Assembly: GCF_900103605.1 (NCBI RefSeq)
Contig: NZ_FNHY01000005.1
Coordinates: forward strand, 186,001 to 250,000
Origin: Psychrobacillus sp. OK028
GTDB taxonomy: Bacteria > Bacillota > Bacilli > Bacillales_A > Planococcaceae
Reading direction: 5' to 3'
Length of the DNA stretch: 64,000 nt
The stretch's first letter is position 1. Each line of letters starts with the position of its first letter. Below the pieces are notes generated by a model. That model saw nothing but the letters and a program-made list of their open reading frames with translations, was not told where the DNA came from and ran no database searches. A program made the translations under genes and the position numbers. Below are positions 50,431 to 59,615 of this stretch, one piece after another.

Positions 50431-50450
50431 ACAGTACCTGTAGGGGGTAT
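50431..50450. promoter_or_regulatory. CsoR-like operator before csoR-copZ
   Basis: ACAGTACCTGTAGGGGGTAT contains TACC ... GGGGGTA, the pseudo-palindrome known from CsoR sites. It lies about 40 bases upstream of csoR, in the promoter region. Confidence 0.7.
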
Positions 50451-50595
50451 GTAAAGTGTAATGCTTTTTATTAAGGAAAATATAATTTAGAGTTCCAAAT
50501 ATAAAGTTGACAAAAAATATAAAAGCACATAATATGTTTATATGAATATATTATCATATATAATTTTTGTAATAAGTAACAATGGAGGAATTTAT

Positions 50596-51543
50596 ATGGC
50601 GGATAATCATAACCATTCACATGGCGCAAATAAGAAAGTGTTACTGATCTCGTTTTTCATTATTACCAGTTACATGATTGTAGAAGTAATAGGAGGATAT
50701 TTGACAAACAGTTTAGCCCTTCTTTCAGATGCTGGACATATGCTAAGTGATGCAGTATCACTTGGGATTGCCCTAATGGCATTTACGTTTAGTGAAAAAG
50801 CAGCAAATGCTAGTAAGACCTACGGCTATAAACGTTTTGAAATTTTGGCAGCAGTATTCAATGGGGTAACACTGATATTAATTGCGCTCTATATTTTTTA
50901 TGAGGCATTTCAACGTTTTACTAACCCACCAGCCATAGCAACTACGGGAATGCTAGTTATTAGTAGTATTGGGTTAGCTGTGAATATTCTTGTAGCTTGG
51001 ATTATGATGAGAGGCAGTGATACGAAAGGCAATTTAAATATGCGTGGGGCATTTCTTCATGTGATAAGTGATATGTTAGGCTCTGTTGGCGCTATTATTG
51101 CAGCTCTTTTAATCATGTTTTTAGACTGGAATTGGGCTGATCCACTAGCAAGTGTCATTGTCGCCATCCTTGTTTTACGCAGCGGTTACTATGTGACAAA
51201 AGCTTCCCTACATGTATTGATGGAGGGGACTCCTCAAAATGTAAGTGTAAATGACGTCGCTCAAACTATTGAACAGACTAAGGGTATCATAGGCGTTCAT
51301 GATTTACACATATGGTCTATTACAAGCGGGTTAAATGCACTTTCTTGCCATGTGGTAGTCGAAGAACAAATGACGATTGCAGAAGGCGAAAAAATACTAC
51401 GTAAAATCGAACATGATTTAGAACATAAAAATATTCAGCATGTGACGATTCAACTAGAAACTGCTGCCCATAGACATGATAATTCCATTTTATGTACTGT
51501 AAAGGCAACTGAATCTGATTCCCATGCACACCACCATCACTAA
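50596..51543 (+). CDS. czcD: CDF-family zinc exporter CzcD
   Basis: This 315-residue cation diffusion facilitator has six transmembrane helices, the metal site motifs HMLSD (helix 2) and HVISD (helix 5), a cytoplasmic domain (GVHDLHIWSITSG) and a His-rich C-terminus (SDSHAHHHH). It exports Zn2+ (also Co2+ or Cd2+) by antiport. GGAGG precedes the ATG at 50596, a better start than the ATG of the open frame at 50542. The czrA-like repressor gene follows 12 or 21 bases later, so they form an operon. Confidence 0.95.
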   Translation: MADNHNHSHGANKKVLLISFFIITSYMIVEVIGGYLTNSLALLSDAGHMLSDAVSLGIALMAFTFSEKAANASKTYGYKRFEILAAVFNGVTLILIALYIFYEAFQRFTNPPAIATTGMLVISSIGLAVNILVAWIMMRGSDTKGNLNMRGAFLHVISDMLGSVGAIIAALLIMFLDWNWADPLASVIVAILVLRSGYYVTKASLHVLMEGTPQNVSVNDVAQTIEQTKGIIGVHDLHIWSITSGLNALSCHVVVEEQMTIAEGEKILRKIEHDLEHKNIQHVTIQLETAAHRHDNSILCTVKATESDSHAHHHH

Positions 51544-51564
51544 ACTACGGAGGTTTTGAAAAGT

Positions 51565-51879
51565 ATGCGCGAAGAAGTACAAACTAATACACATGAATTA
51601 GATGAAGAAACTCTGTTTGTCGTATCCCAGACGTTTAAAGCTTTAAGTGATCCAACACGTATTCGCATATTAAATTTACTTTGCTGTAACGAGCATTCTG
51701 TGAATGATATTGCAGAGGAACTAAATTTAGGCCAATCAACAGTATCCCATCAACTTCGCTTTTTGAAAAATTTACGATTAGTAAAGTTCCGACGTGAAGG
51801 AACAACCTTATACTATTCAAGCGATGATGACCATATTATGAATCTATTGCATCAGGCTATTGATCATGCAAAACATTAA
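51565..51879 (+). CDS. czrA: ArsR-family zinc-responsive repressor CzrA-like
   Basis: This 104-residue winged-helix repressor has the alpha-5 metal site Asp88, His90, His101, His104 in the exact spacing D-x-H-x10-H-x2-H of CzrA and SmtB. Zn2+ or Co2+ binding reduces DNA affinity. It is encoded directly after czcD, which it probably controls together with itself. ATG 51565 is chosen; a TTG at 51556 lies too close to the GGAGG. Confidence 0.95.
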   Translation: MREEVQTNTHELDEETLFVVSQTFKALSDPTRIRILNLLCCNEHSVNDIAEELNLGQSTVSHQLRFLKNLRLVKFRREGTTLYYSSDDDHIMNLLHQAIDHAKH

Positions 51880-51930
51880 TAAAAAATGTTCTACTAAAAA
51901 CTTATGGTACTTTTTTACATATTAATAAGG

Positions 51931-52647
51931 TTACAAAAGAAAAAAGTAGAATCCAATGCAACCAAAGCTGATAATTGCAATTAATAATACATGCGAAGTA
52001 TCCTGAATGGCTTCCATAATTACTTCCTTCACAATGATGATATAGATTGTACCTGCAGCAAGACTAATTGCAAACGACCAAAAAAGAGGATTGCCGGTGC
52101 CTAATTTACTTCCGAAGTAAGCTCCAATCCCTACAGGAGCTGCAATAATCAAAGAGAAGAATAACCATGACCATATCCTATTACCGGCCACATACAAAAG
52201 AGTAAAGACTATAATACCTTCTGGTACATTATGAAGAAGAATGGCTTGGAGTAACGAGTATTCTAATGATGTATCTCGTGTAGAACCCAAAACAATTCCT
52301 ATCGGTAAATTGTGAAATGAAATGCTAAGTACCAATAGGATGCCTGTTTGAAAAGAAAAACTCTTGTCTTGACCCGTCGTTGTTCCTAACAGTATTTTCA
52401 ATGTTTTGTGTGCTGCTTCAAACAATATGATGCCCACAAAAAAGCCCAGGATGAAAGTAATCCAATTTCCTAATTCTATTGCTTCTGGTACAATCTCAAA
52501 ACTTAATACACCAAGGGTTAGCCCCACACAAACACTGTAAATGTAATCTATTTTTTTCTGAAAACCATTAACGCTCCAAGCTATAACCCCACCTATACTA
52601 AAACCAATAGCAGTACATAAATAACCAACGACCCATATGTAAGACAC
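51931..52647 (-). CDS. ZIP-family metal transporter
   Basis: This 238-residue membrane protein has about eight helices. Helices 4 and 5 carry the binuclear metal motifs HNLPIG and HNVPEG diagnostic of ZIP transporters. ZIP proteins move Zn2+ or other divalent metals into the cytoplasm; some bacterial members take up Fe or Co. It is convergent with czrA; the substrate is not known. Start ATG at 52647; the ribosome binding site is weak. Between it and the next gene lie a palindrome, a MITE-like element and a 24-bp duplication. Confidence 0.88.
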   Translation of the reverse strand: MSYIWVVGYLCTAIGFSIGGVIAWSVNGFQKKIDYIYSVCVGLTLGVLSFEIVPEAIELGNWITFILGFFVGIILFEAAHKTLKILLGTTTGQDKSFSFQTGILLVLSISFHNLPIGIVLGSTRDTSLEYSLLQAILLHNVPEGIIVFTLLYVAGNRIWSWLFFSLIIAAPVGIGAYFGSKLGTGNPLFWSFAISLAAGTIYIIIVKEVIMEAIQDTSHVLLIAIISFGCIGFYFFLL

Positions 52648-52745
52648 TAAACCATCCTTATTAAATTTGTCTTTATTCTATATGGCATTTGTTAGACATT
52701 TATGAAGAGGTAAATAATTAATATTCAAATCTAAAGGACAAAAAA

Positions 52746-52769
52746 AGAACTTGAGAATTCAAGTTCCTC
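52746..52769. repeat. Left copy of 24-bp direct repeat flanking the MITE-like element
   Basis: AGAACTTGAGAATTCAAGTT plus CCTC; an almost identical copy stands at 53118-53141. It is itself a palindrome (GAACTTGA GAATTC AAGTTC) that would have been a terminator stem before insertion. Confidence 0.7.
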
Positions 52770-53117
52770 AGATTGAAGACAAAGGGATCAGAATCATCAC
52801 ATTCTGAATGCCTTTTGTGAAGCTAATAGATTTGAAAGGCGAAATACTTCGCTATCAATATGTTGATTTTTAGTCACCCTATCCATTCATCTCGACGTTT
52901 ATTTAGATAGTAGTTGATTGTAGTGTAGGCGGCGACTCCTGCGGGAACAGCCCGAGTCTCGAGACCCCGCAGGAGCTTGCGACGAGGAGGCTTGAGCCGG
53001 GCCCGCGGAAAGCGTCCGCCAGAACGAAAATCAACCAACTTTAAATTATAAATACTATTTTATAAGAAAAAAGACTGTTGGCAAACTCGAGATTATTCGA
53101 GTTTGTCTACAGTCTGA
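52768..53117. mobile_element. MITE-like element, copy 2 (350 bp)
   Basis: It begins TCAGATTGAAGACAAA and ends TTTGTCTACAGTCTGA, with imperfect 16-bp terminal inverted repeats, and is nearly identical to 11737-12107 apart from a 22-base gap. Flanking 24-bp direct repeats suggest insertion with target duplication. It has no open frame and includes the GC-rich palindromic core and the terminal hairpin. Confidence 0.8.
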
Positions 53118-53141
53118 AGAACTTGAGAATTCAAATTCCTC
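53118..53141. repeat. Right copy of 24-bp direct repeat
   Basis: It matches 52746-52769 with one mismatch (AAATTCCTC for AAGTTCCTC). It directly follows the end of the MITE-like element. Confidence 0.7.
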
Positions 53142-53227
53142 TTTTATTATTCTTATAAACAAAGTGCCCGTTAATCCAAACCAAGAATTAAACTTCTTTG
53201 AATATGATTTTAATGCCAAATATTAAT

Positions 53228-53647
53228 TCATTTGCCTGTCTCAGCGAAACGCTTGATTCTTTCTCCAACTTCATCACGAACTCGTTGGAAGGTCGGCCAT
53301 TTCTCTTCATCCGTTCCTTGTGCTTTAGCAGGGTCGTCAAAGCCCCAGTGCTCACGTTTCACATGTGGTGGTGTCACTGGACATTTATCGGCAGCATCAC
53401 CACAAAGCGTAACAACAAAATCTGCATTATTTAACGTTTTCATATCGATGATATCTGAAGTTTGATTTGAAATATCGATTCCAATTTCATTCATGGCTTT
53501 AACAGCATTCGGGTTTAGGCCATGTGCTTCAATGCCTGCACTCAAAACTTCCCACTCATCACCTAAATACTTTTTCCCCCAGCCTTCTGCCATTTGGCTT
53601 CTGCATGAATTTCCTGTACATAAAAAGTATAGTGTTTTTTTTGACAT
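53228..53647 (-). CDS. arsC: Thioredoxin-coupled arsenate reductase ArsC
   Basis: This 139-residue low-molecular-weight phosphatase-fold protein has the active site P-loop C-x5-R (Cys10, CTGNSCR) and the resolving Cys82 and Cys89 ([10 protein letters not shown]). It reduces arsenate to arsenite with thioredoxin. It is the last gene of an arsR-arsB-arsC operon, so arsenite made here leaves through ArsB. The ATG at 53647 has AAAGGAG upstream; a TTG three codons earlier was rejected. Confidence 0.96.
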   Translation of the reverse strand: MSKKTLYFLCTGNSCRSQMAEGWGKKYLGDEWEVLSAGIEAHGLNPNAVKAMNEIGIDISNQTSDIIDMKTLNNADFVVTLCGDAADKCPVTPPHVKREHWGFDDPAKAQGTDEEKWPTFQRVRDEVGERIKRFAETGK

Positions 53648-53666
53648 AATTAGCAATCTCCTTTGG

Positions 53667-54977
53667 TTAGAACAATTTTAATGAAATATATAGACCTAAT
53701 AATGTAATAAATAGAATAGGAACTGTTAAGACAATACCTGTTTTAAAATAAGTTCCCCAAGATATCTTCACACCTTTTTGGGATAAAACATGAAGCCATA
53801 CTAGTGTTGCAAGTGAACCAATCGGAGTAATTTTTGGTCCTAAGTCCGATCCTATTACGTTAGCATAAATAAGTGCTTCACGGATTGTACCAGAAGTATT
53901 CGTTTCTGCAATCGCTAAGGCATCGATCATCACGGTCGGCATGTTATTCATTAGGGATGAGAGGAAGGCTGCGATGAAGCCCATCGACATCGTAGCTATG
54001 AATAATCCCTGTTCTGCAGCGACTTCAATAACACCAGCTAGAACGCTCGTCAGTCCTGCATTCCCCAGTCCGTAAACAACCACGTACATACCAATGGAGA
54101 AAAATACAATATTCCATGGGGCTCCTTTAATAACTGCTCTTGTATCAACTGCACTACTTCTTCTCGCCATAGCGATGAAGAATATCGCTACAATTCCAGC
54201 TACTATGGAAACAGGAACCTGGATGAATTCACTACTAAAATAACCGATAACTAATATTGCAAGTACATACCATGAAAGATGAAACATTTTTATATCTTTA
54301 ATAGCTTCTTTTGGGTCTCTAAGTTTTGATAAATCATAGGTCCTTGGAATGCTTTTTCTAAAATAAAATAATAATACGCTAATAGTTGCAATCAGGGAGA
54401 ATATGTTAGGAATAATCATTCTTGAAGCATATTCCACGAAACCGATATTAAAGAAATCTGCAGAAACAATGTTAACAAGGTTACTAACTACAAACGGGAG
54501 CGAAGTTGTATCTGCTATAAATCCACTCGCCATAATAAATGGGAAAATCATTTTTTCATTGAAATTCAAGTTTCGAACCATTGCCAAAACAATTGGCGTT
54601 AATATTAACGCAGCTCCATCATTCGCAAAGAAGGCTGCAACAATAGCACCTAACACACTTACATAAATGAACATCTTAAATCCATTACTTTTCGCTGCCC
54701 TTGCCATATGTAATGCAGCCCACTCAAATAAGCCAATCTCGTCTAAAATCAAAGAAATGAGGATAATTGCAATAAAGGACAATGTTGCATTCCAAGTAAT
54801 GTCTACTACTTCAATGACATCATGAAAACCAACTACCCCTACTAATAACGCTATGGTGGCTCCTCCACAGGCTGACCAACCAATATTCAGACCTCTTGGT
54901 TGCCATATAACGAAGATAAGCGTTACTATAAAAATCATTGTTGCTAAAATAACTGGTGACAAAATACTAACCTCCAT
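53667..54977 (-). CDS. arsB: Arsenite efflux protein ArsB
   Basis: This 436-residue protein of the ArsB/NhaD superfamily has about twelve transmembrane helices ([19 protein letters not shown] and [19 protein letters not shown] are characteristic). It exports arsenite or antimonite driven by the membrane potential. It starts with the ATG at 54977 that overlaps the arsR stop by one base (TAATG), so the two are translationally coupled; arsC follows. Confidence 0.94.
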   Translation of the reverse strand: MEVSILSPVILATMIFIVTLIFVIWQPRGLNIGWSACGGATIALLVGVVGFHDVIEVVDITWNATLSFIAIILISLILDEIGLFEWAALHMARAAKSNGFKMFIYVSVLGAIVAAFFANDGAALILTPIVLAMVRNLNFNEKMIFPFIMASGFIADTTSLPFVVSNLVNIVSADFFNIGFVEYASRMIIPNIFSLIATISVLLFYFRKSIPRTYDLSKLRDPKEAIKDIKMFHLSWYVLAILVIGYFSSEFIQVPVSIVAGIVAIFFIAMARRSSAVDTRAVIKGAPWNIVFFSIGMYVVVYGLGNAGLTSVLAGVIEVAAEQGLFIATMSMGFIAAFLSSLMNNMPTVMIDALAIAETNTSGTIREALIYANVIGSDLGPKITPIGSLATLVWLHVLSQKGVKISWGTYFKTGIVLTVPILFITLLGLYISLKLF

Positions 54978-55321
54978 TACTCACATGAGATACGTAATCC
55001 CTGTTGTTCTAATTCTTGTAGTTTAAAATCTTGCTTTGGAAGATGATCAATCAAGCTCTGGACAAATGGAAGTACATCACTTTCCTTGTTCAATGAATAA
55101 ATAACCCACTGACTCCTTCTTGTTTCACGTACCAATCCAGCATCTTTTAATTTCCTTACGTGCTGACTAATAGCAGGCTGACTTACTTTAAAAATTTCAA
55201 CAAATTCACAAACACAATAATCGTTTGTATCTAACATTTTGACCATAGTTAGCCTTGTTTTGTCACCTAACAACTTCAATATTGTTGCCGCTTTTTCAAT
55301 TTCAATTGTTGAAAATTCCAT
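54977..55321 (-). CDS. arsR: ArsR repressor of the ars operon
   Basis: This 114-residue winged-helix repressor has the As(III)-sensing Cys pair in NDYCVCEF and the [29 protein letters not shown] precedes the ATG at 55321 at good spacing. It autoregulates arsRBC; an inverted repeat immediately upstream is a candidate operator. It ends in a one-base overlap with arsB. Confidence 0.95.
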   Translation of the reverse strand: MEFSTIEIEKAATILKLLGDKTRLTMVKMLDTNDYCVCEFVEIFKVSQPAISQHVRKLKDAGLVRETRRSQWVIYSLNKESDVLPFVQSLIDHLPKQDFKLQELEQQGLRISCE

Positions 55322-55341
55322 GAGGTACCTCCTTACACCCA

Positions 55342-55366
55342 TAAACGATTATCATATAACCGTTTA
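55342..55366. promoter_or_regulatory. Putative ArsR operator
   Basis: TAAACG and CGTTTA are separated by 13 bases just upstream of arsR. CTTATATAAT occurs twice immediately beyond. It is an inverted repeat in the promoter region, consistent with ArsR sites but not diagnostic. Confidence 0.45.
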
Positions 55367-55497
55367 CTTATATAATAATTTGCTTATATAATGATTACAA
55401 GAGAAACATGACTGAAGGTGTACTATTCTTCAAAAAAAATAATTTATAAAGTATAATAGGTGAATATTTAATTAAAATAATTTCAAGGGGTTAATTT

Positions 55498-56136
55498 ATG
55501 GTTTCTGACAAAATGAATTCACAAAAATTGGCTTATGAATACATTCGAGAACGTATGCTGGATGGAACTTATAAAGGCGGAATGAAGCTCGTAGAAGAAC
55601 GTCTTGCGAGTGAGATAGGTGTTAGTCGTACACCAATTCGTGAAGCAATTAAAAGACTAGAGCAAGAAGGTTTAATTAAAAATAAGCATATCTATAATCC
55701 CACTGCACAGGATTTGATATACATATATGAGATACGCATATTACTAGAAAGTTTTGCAGCAAAAAGAGCCGCGAAAAATATGACAACAGAAACGTTAATA
55801 GAACTTGAAAATACCATAAAGAAATCTCGTAATTCTCTTGTGGATGGACAATCAAAAAATACATACAATGAAACCCAACGCTTTCATGAATTAATTATAA
55901 ATGAATGCCAAAATCCAATAATGATTGAAAGATTAGAAAAAGCTCAGACAATTTTCTATTTGTTTAGCCTAAGGCTGGATATATATAATCGTCCACATTT
56001 AATAGATGAGCATGAAGAAATTTACAAAGCCATTAAGAATAGGAATGAACAACTTGCTGGCGAACTAATGGCCCAACATTTATATAAAGATATGAATTTT
56101 ACTCTTGAGGTTATTGGCAGGAAAGGTCAGTTTTAA
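55498..56136 (+). CDS. GntR-family (FadR/FCD) regulator
   Basis: This 212-residue protein has a GntR winged helix (LAYEYIRERMLDG ... RLASEIGVSRTPIREAIKRLEQEGLI) and an all-helical FCD effector domain with metal-site-like His (FHELIINEC, DEHEEIYKAIKNRN). FCD members sense small organic acids. AAGGGG precedes the ATG at 55498. It lies beside the second GMC dehydrogenase operon; the TTTTGTATACAAAA pair upstream of that operon matches the known FadR-subfamily consensus TNGTNNNACNA, so it is the likely regulator. Confidence 0.9.
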   Translation: MVSDKMNSQKLAYEYIRERMLDGTYKGGMKLVEERLASEIGVSRTPIREAIKRLEQEGLIKNKHIYNPTAQDLIYIYEIRILLESFAAKRAAKNMTTETLIELENTIKKSRNSLVDGQSKNTYNETQRFHELIINECQNPIMIERLEKAQTIFYLFSLRLDIYNRPHLIDEHEEIYKAIKNRNEQLAGELMAQHLYKDMNFTLEVIGRKGQF

Positions 56137-56207
56137 AGTATTATGCAGTTTAAACTTTAAAATAACGTTTAAAAGTATGAATACCTTGATAAATTTCTTT
56201 AACATAT

Positions 56208-56250
56208 AAAAAAGCACTAATTCAACCAATTAGCCATTGAATTAGTGCTT
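56208..56250 (-). terminator. Terminator of the second GMC operon
   Basis: AGCACTAATTCAA and TTGAATTAGTGCT form a 13-bp stem followed by TTTTTTATATG on the minus strand. It may also end the GntR gene. Confidence 0.85.
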
Positions 56251-56309
56251 AAATACGTTATTTTGTAGAAAAAGCTATCTACTTTTTTCTAGAATAATAC
56301 TAGTTGTCA

Positions 56310-58034
56310 TTATGCTTTAACTAGTATTCCGCCTTCTTTTAGGTATTTTTGAATACCTTCTGCTGCACGGTATGAAAGTGCACCAAGTGTACCAGTTGGA
56401 TTGAAGCAACTATTATGTGGAAATGCAGAAGCACCCACGACAAATACGTTTTCAGCTTCCCACATTTGTAGGTAAGTGTTTAGTGCTGATTTCTCAGGGT
56501 CTGACCCCATAATAACTCCACCTGTATTATGAGTGTTTGAATCTTTGTTTACGTTAAACGGACCTTGTTCTTCGTTTGTATCAATAATATCTGCACCGAT
56601 TTCTTCTGCAATCTTACGCGTGATAGTTGACATGTATTTACCCAGGGCACGGTCATTATCTGTATATTCATATGTCATACGTAATAATGGATATCCAAAT
56701 TCGTCTTTAAATTCTGGGTCAAGATCCAGGTAATTTTCTTTATGCGGTAATGAAGCACCTTGTGTTTTAACTGGGAAGTTTGAATTCGCATATTTAATAG
56801 ATTTCTCTTTGAACTCAGCACCCCAGTTTGGTGTTCCAGCAGGTACACGGTTTACTGCAATTGGACGGTCACCATATTGTGTTGAACGAATGCCAGCACC
56901 GTGGATGAAGTCTACTTTAGCATGGTCAAAGTTATCCCCCATATATTCCCCGATCTCAATACCTAAAGCACCAGCACCGCCGTATAGATTAAACTCTCTA
57001 TCCTCGAAGAATAGTTGAGAACCACCAGCAGTTACTTGGTAACAGTAGTTTTTACCGATTGTTCCTTTACCTGTTTTTGGATCGTATGGAGTACCGATAC
57101 CAGAATTAAGAAGTAAACGAGCATTGTTGAATACATAACTTGCTACTACAACTACATCTGCAGGTTGCTCAAATTTTTCTCCAGTTAGCATATCTACATA
57201 AATAACTCCATTTGCTTTGCCACCACTTTTAGTTAATTCTAAAACATTAGAATGTGTACGAAGTTCTAATTTACCTGTTTGTTTTGCAACTGGAATTACT
57301 GTTACAGCTGGGTCACCTTTAGCACCATATTCACATCCAAAGTTTTCACAATACGCACAGTATTGACATGCTCCACGAGAGATGCCATCTGGATTTGTAT
57401 ATGATTCAGAAAGGTTAGCTGCAGGAATAACGAAAGGCTTGTATCCTAGGCTTGTTGCTGCTTTTTCGAATTCTTTCATTAATGGTGTTTTTACTAAAGG
57501 TGGTGTTGGATATGGATTAGTACGTTTCCCCCATAGTTCTACTGTTTCACCTGAAATACCTGCCATTTTTTCGAATGTATCGTAATATGGTTCCATTTCA
57601 TTATAAGTTAGACCCCAGTCGTTAAGACCTTCCATCCAAGCGGGAATTTTTTCGATCCCGTAACGCTCAATTGTTTTCGTACGAATTTCGAAATCATAAG
57701 GTAAGAAACGATAAGTTTGTCCATTCCAGTGACTACCTGCACCACCAACTCCGTCTCCTACTATGAATGTACCGTAGTGACGCATCGGTAAAGCTTTACC
57801 TGATACTGTATTTCTATAAGTAATAGTTTCCTTAGAAAGATCCTGCATTAATTCTTGACGATGTTGGTAACGAAGTTCATCATGTCCCATTGTATAATCA
57901 GCTGTTGTCCGATCTTTACCGCGTTCTAATCCAACAACATTTATTCCTGCTTTTGTTAGTTCAGCTGAGACAATCCCACCAGCCCAACCCATTCCTACTA
58001 CTACAACAGGTACTTTAGGTAATTTTGTAACCAT
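56310..58034 (-). CDS. GMC-family FAD dehydrogenase, gluconate 2-dehydrogenase large-subunit-like (copy 2)
   Basis: This 574-residue paralogue of the protein at 8575-10287 has the FAD motif VVVVGMGWAGG, the same four cysteines at 223, 226, 229 and 234 (ACQYCAYCENFGC), and the GMC C-terminal catalytic region (THNTGG, FPHNSCFNPTGT). The FPHN-x-x-FNP differs from copy 1 by one Cys (Ser-Cys for Gly-Gly). It is cotranscribed with a Tat-exported subunit 3, and probably with a small membrane protein, but no cytochrome. Substrate unknown; the neighbouring GntR/FCD protein suggests a sugar acid. Confidence 0.87.
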   Translation of the reverse strand: MVTKLPKVPVVVVGMGWAGGIVSAELTKAGINVVGLERGKDRTTADYTMGHDELRYQHRQELMQDLSKETITYRNTVSGKALPMRHYGTFIVGDGVGGAGSHWNGQTYRFLPYDFEIRTKTIERYGIEKIPAWMEGLNDWGLTYNEMEPYYDTFEKMAGISGETVELWGKRTNPYPTPPLVKTPLMKEFEKAATSLGYKPFVIPAANLSESYTNPDGISRGACQYCAYCENFGCEYGAKGDPAVTVIPVAKQTGKLELRTHSNVLELTKSGGKANGVIYVDMLTGEKFEQPADVVVVASYVFNNARLLLNSGIGTPYDPKTGKGTIGKNYCYQVTAGGSQLFFEDREFNLYGGAGALGIEIGEYMGDNFDHAKVDFIHGAGIRSTQYGDRPIAVNRVPAGTPNWGAEFKEKSIKYANSNFPVKTQGASLPHKENYLDLDPEFKDEFGYPLLRMTYEYTDNDRALGKYMSTITRKIAEEIGADIIDTNEEQGPFNVNKDSNTHNTGGVIMGSDPEKSALNTYLQMWEAENVFVVGASAFPHNSCFNPTGTLGALSYRAAEGIQKYLKEGGILVKA

Positions 58035-58057
58035 TTATATGTCAGTCCCTTCTATTA

Positions 58058-58828
58058 TTAGTGTCCCATATGAGAATTTAAACTTTGTGGTTCAAGTTGG
58101 ATAAATTTCTCATCTTGTATTTCAGCCACGTATTGCATACGAGATCCTGGATACTTACGCATACTCCAGCCAAGCATTTCTTTATTACCACCATACATTG
58201 GGTCTGCATATACACCCTCAAGAGTTAATGTGCGAAGTAAACTGAAAAATTGAGAAGAAGAAACTTTCCCGTATAATTCAACTTTGCCTTCGCTAAATGC
58301 TAGTAGTACTTCGTCTTGTTGAGTGGCTTCTAACTCTTTAAAGTCAGCTTCAAATTGTTGATTACTATATGTGTTTAAGCTCTCTAAACCAGCTAGGAAT
58401 AGATCTTTTCGAAGAATCTTCGTTTGTGGACCTTGGTTTTCTTCTGCTTTATAAAAAGCACCTAAACGGTAATCTTTTACGTTAGAACCCCATGGCCCAG
58501 CCAATTGGTGATCGATATAAATAGCAGCATTAAGTTCTTTGGCACCTGGACCATTTGCATCTTCAGGGAAAATACGTTCCACTGCTGCTTGCGTAACTTG
58601 ATATTGGTTTGGTGTGAAAAACATTAGTGCTACATTTGGATTAGCAGTAGGTGTTGTTGCGTGATTTTGAGTTTCAGAAGTGGTTGTTGATTTATCATCT
58701 TTTATAAGAAGACTTCCTAAAGCTCCACCTAAAACAACTCCACCTACAGTCAAACCAGAATTTTTAATAAACGTACGTCTAGACGAACGTTTGTCTAAAA
58801 CGGAATTATTCTTTTCTTGTTCTGACAT
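58058..58828 (-). CDS. Tat-exported gluconate 2-dehydrogenase subunit 3-like protein (copy 2)
   Basis: This 256-residue protein begins with an acidic stretch, then the Tat motif SSRRTFIKNSGL and a hydrophobic Gly-rich segment. It matches subunit 3 of gluconate 2-dehydrogenase, as does its paralogue at 10310-11050 (RIFPEDANGPGA, FFSLLRTLTLEGVYADPMYGGNKEMLGW). GGGAGG precedes the ATG at 58828. It is followed by the GMC gene 23 bases later. Confidence 0.88.
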   Translation of the reverse strand: MSEQEKNNSVLDKRSSRRTFIKNSGLTVGGVVLGGALGSLLIKDDKSTTTSETQNHATTPTANPNVALMFFTPNQYQVTQAAVERIFPEDANGPGAKELNAAIYIDHQLAGPWGSNVKDYRLGAFYKAEENQGPQTKILRKDLFLAGLESLNTYSNQQFEADFKELEATQQDEVLLAFSEGKVELYGKVSSSQFFSLLRTLTLEGVYADPMYGGNKEMLGWSMRKYPGSRMQYVAEIQDEKFIQLEPQSLNSHMGH

Positions 58829-58901
58829 AACAAAACCTCCCATAAATTTAATGACTTTCTATTAAATTAATTAAACAAAAAATGCTCAAAAAATTTTTCT
58901 A

Positions 58902-59159
58902 TTAATGCACTATAGAGCTCCAATTATATACAATCGTATGAAGAGCTGAAAAAACAAGTAATGAAGCTATAAAAATAGTGTATTTTCTTCCTGTCCAACA
59001 AAGAATAATGATTGCTAAACCAATTCCAGAACCTAATAGGGCAAACCAAGGGAATGGACTATTATAAAAAAAGAGCAAAAGTGCAAAATCAGCTACGATA
59101 AAAAGGGCAAGTAGCATTTGATTGAGCATCCTTAATTCTTCTAAATTGTACTGTGTCAT
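58902..59159 (-). CDS. Small three-helix membrane protein (85 residues), possible anchor
   Basis: This protein has three hydrophobic segments (LLALFIVADFALLLFFY; FALLGSGIGLAIIILCW; FIASLLVFSALHTIVYNW). No family is recognised. GAAAGGAGA precedes the ATG at 59159; the longer frame upstream has no site and runs through a palindrome pair. It is the first gene of the GMC-2 transcription unit, behind TTTTGTATACAAAA twice. A role as membrane anchor or electron acceptor for the Tat-exported dehydrogenase is inferred from position only. Confidence 0.7.
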   Translation of the reverse strand: MTQYNLEELRMLNQMLLALFIVADFALLLFFYNSPFPWFALLGSGIGLAIIILCWTGRKYTIFIASLLVFSALHTIVYNWSSIVH

Positions 59160-59209
59160 ACTTATTCTCCTTTCTAAACAACAATTAGAACTATTATAAA
59201 AAGATATTA

Positions 59210-59244
59210 TTTTGTATACAAAATAATATCTTTTGTATACAAAA
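59210..59244. promoter_or_regulatory. Two TTTTGTATACAAAA palindromes, likely GntR/FCD operators
   Basis: Perfect 14-base palindromes at 59210-59223 and 59231-59244 have centres 21 bp apart, two helical turns, on the same DNA face. They match the FadR-subfamily operator TNGTNNNACNA. They lie about 50 bases upstream of the small membrane protein gene. The nearby GntR/FCD gene (55498-56136) is the likely binder. Confidence 0.75.
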
Positions 59245-59441
59245 ATAACATCCTTCATTTTACTACATTCTTTTGTTATTTGTACACCTTTAAAATTTAG
59301 CATAGGAGGATATATAATCATTAACTATTCTACGTTTAATAACTCTATTAATAATTGAATAAATCCGTATAAAAAAACTTTTCATAATTAATATGGTTAC
59401 TTGCTAATTAAACTCCCAGAAAAATAGTTTTAGCTGGAAAG

Positions 59442-59477
59442 AAAAAAACGCTCAGAGAAATATTCTCTGAGCGTTTT
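59442..59477 (-). terminator. Terminator of the beta-helix lipoprotein gene
   Basis: AAAACGCTCAGAGAA and TTCTCTGAGCGTTTT form a 15-bp stem followed by T7 on the minus strand. It lies 140 bases past the stop, with the compositional boundary in between. Confidence 0.88.
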
Positions 59478-59615
59478 CATGTTATTTACAATTAGAATCT
59501 TAATTCGTTGTTTTCTAATCATAAAAACTAGGTTTGCTATCCAACCATTACCCCTCCATTAGGAGTCGACCTCCTGCATGGTGCAGCAATTCACCGAGCT
59601 CATGGACCGCTTGGG
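59478..59615. other. Gap at the compositional boundary of the GC-rich island
   Basis: AT-rich bases up to about 59563 turn into GC-rich sequence that continues the lipoprotein gene. The minus strand frame GTA GCC CAA GCG ... stays open past the annotated stop to a stop at 59548-59550, encoding AQAVHELGELLHHAGG. A perfect GGAG/CTCC palindrome (AGGAGTCGACCTCCT) is present. No promoter is evident. Confidence 0.4.
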
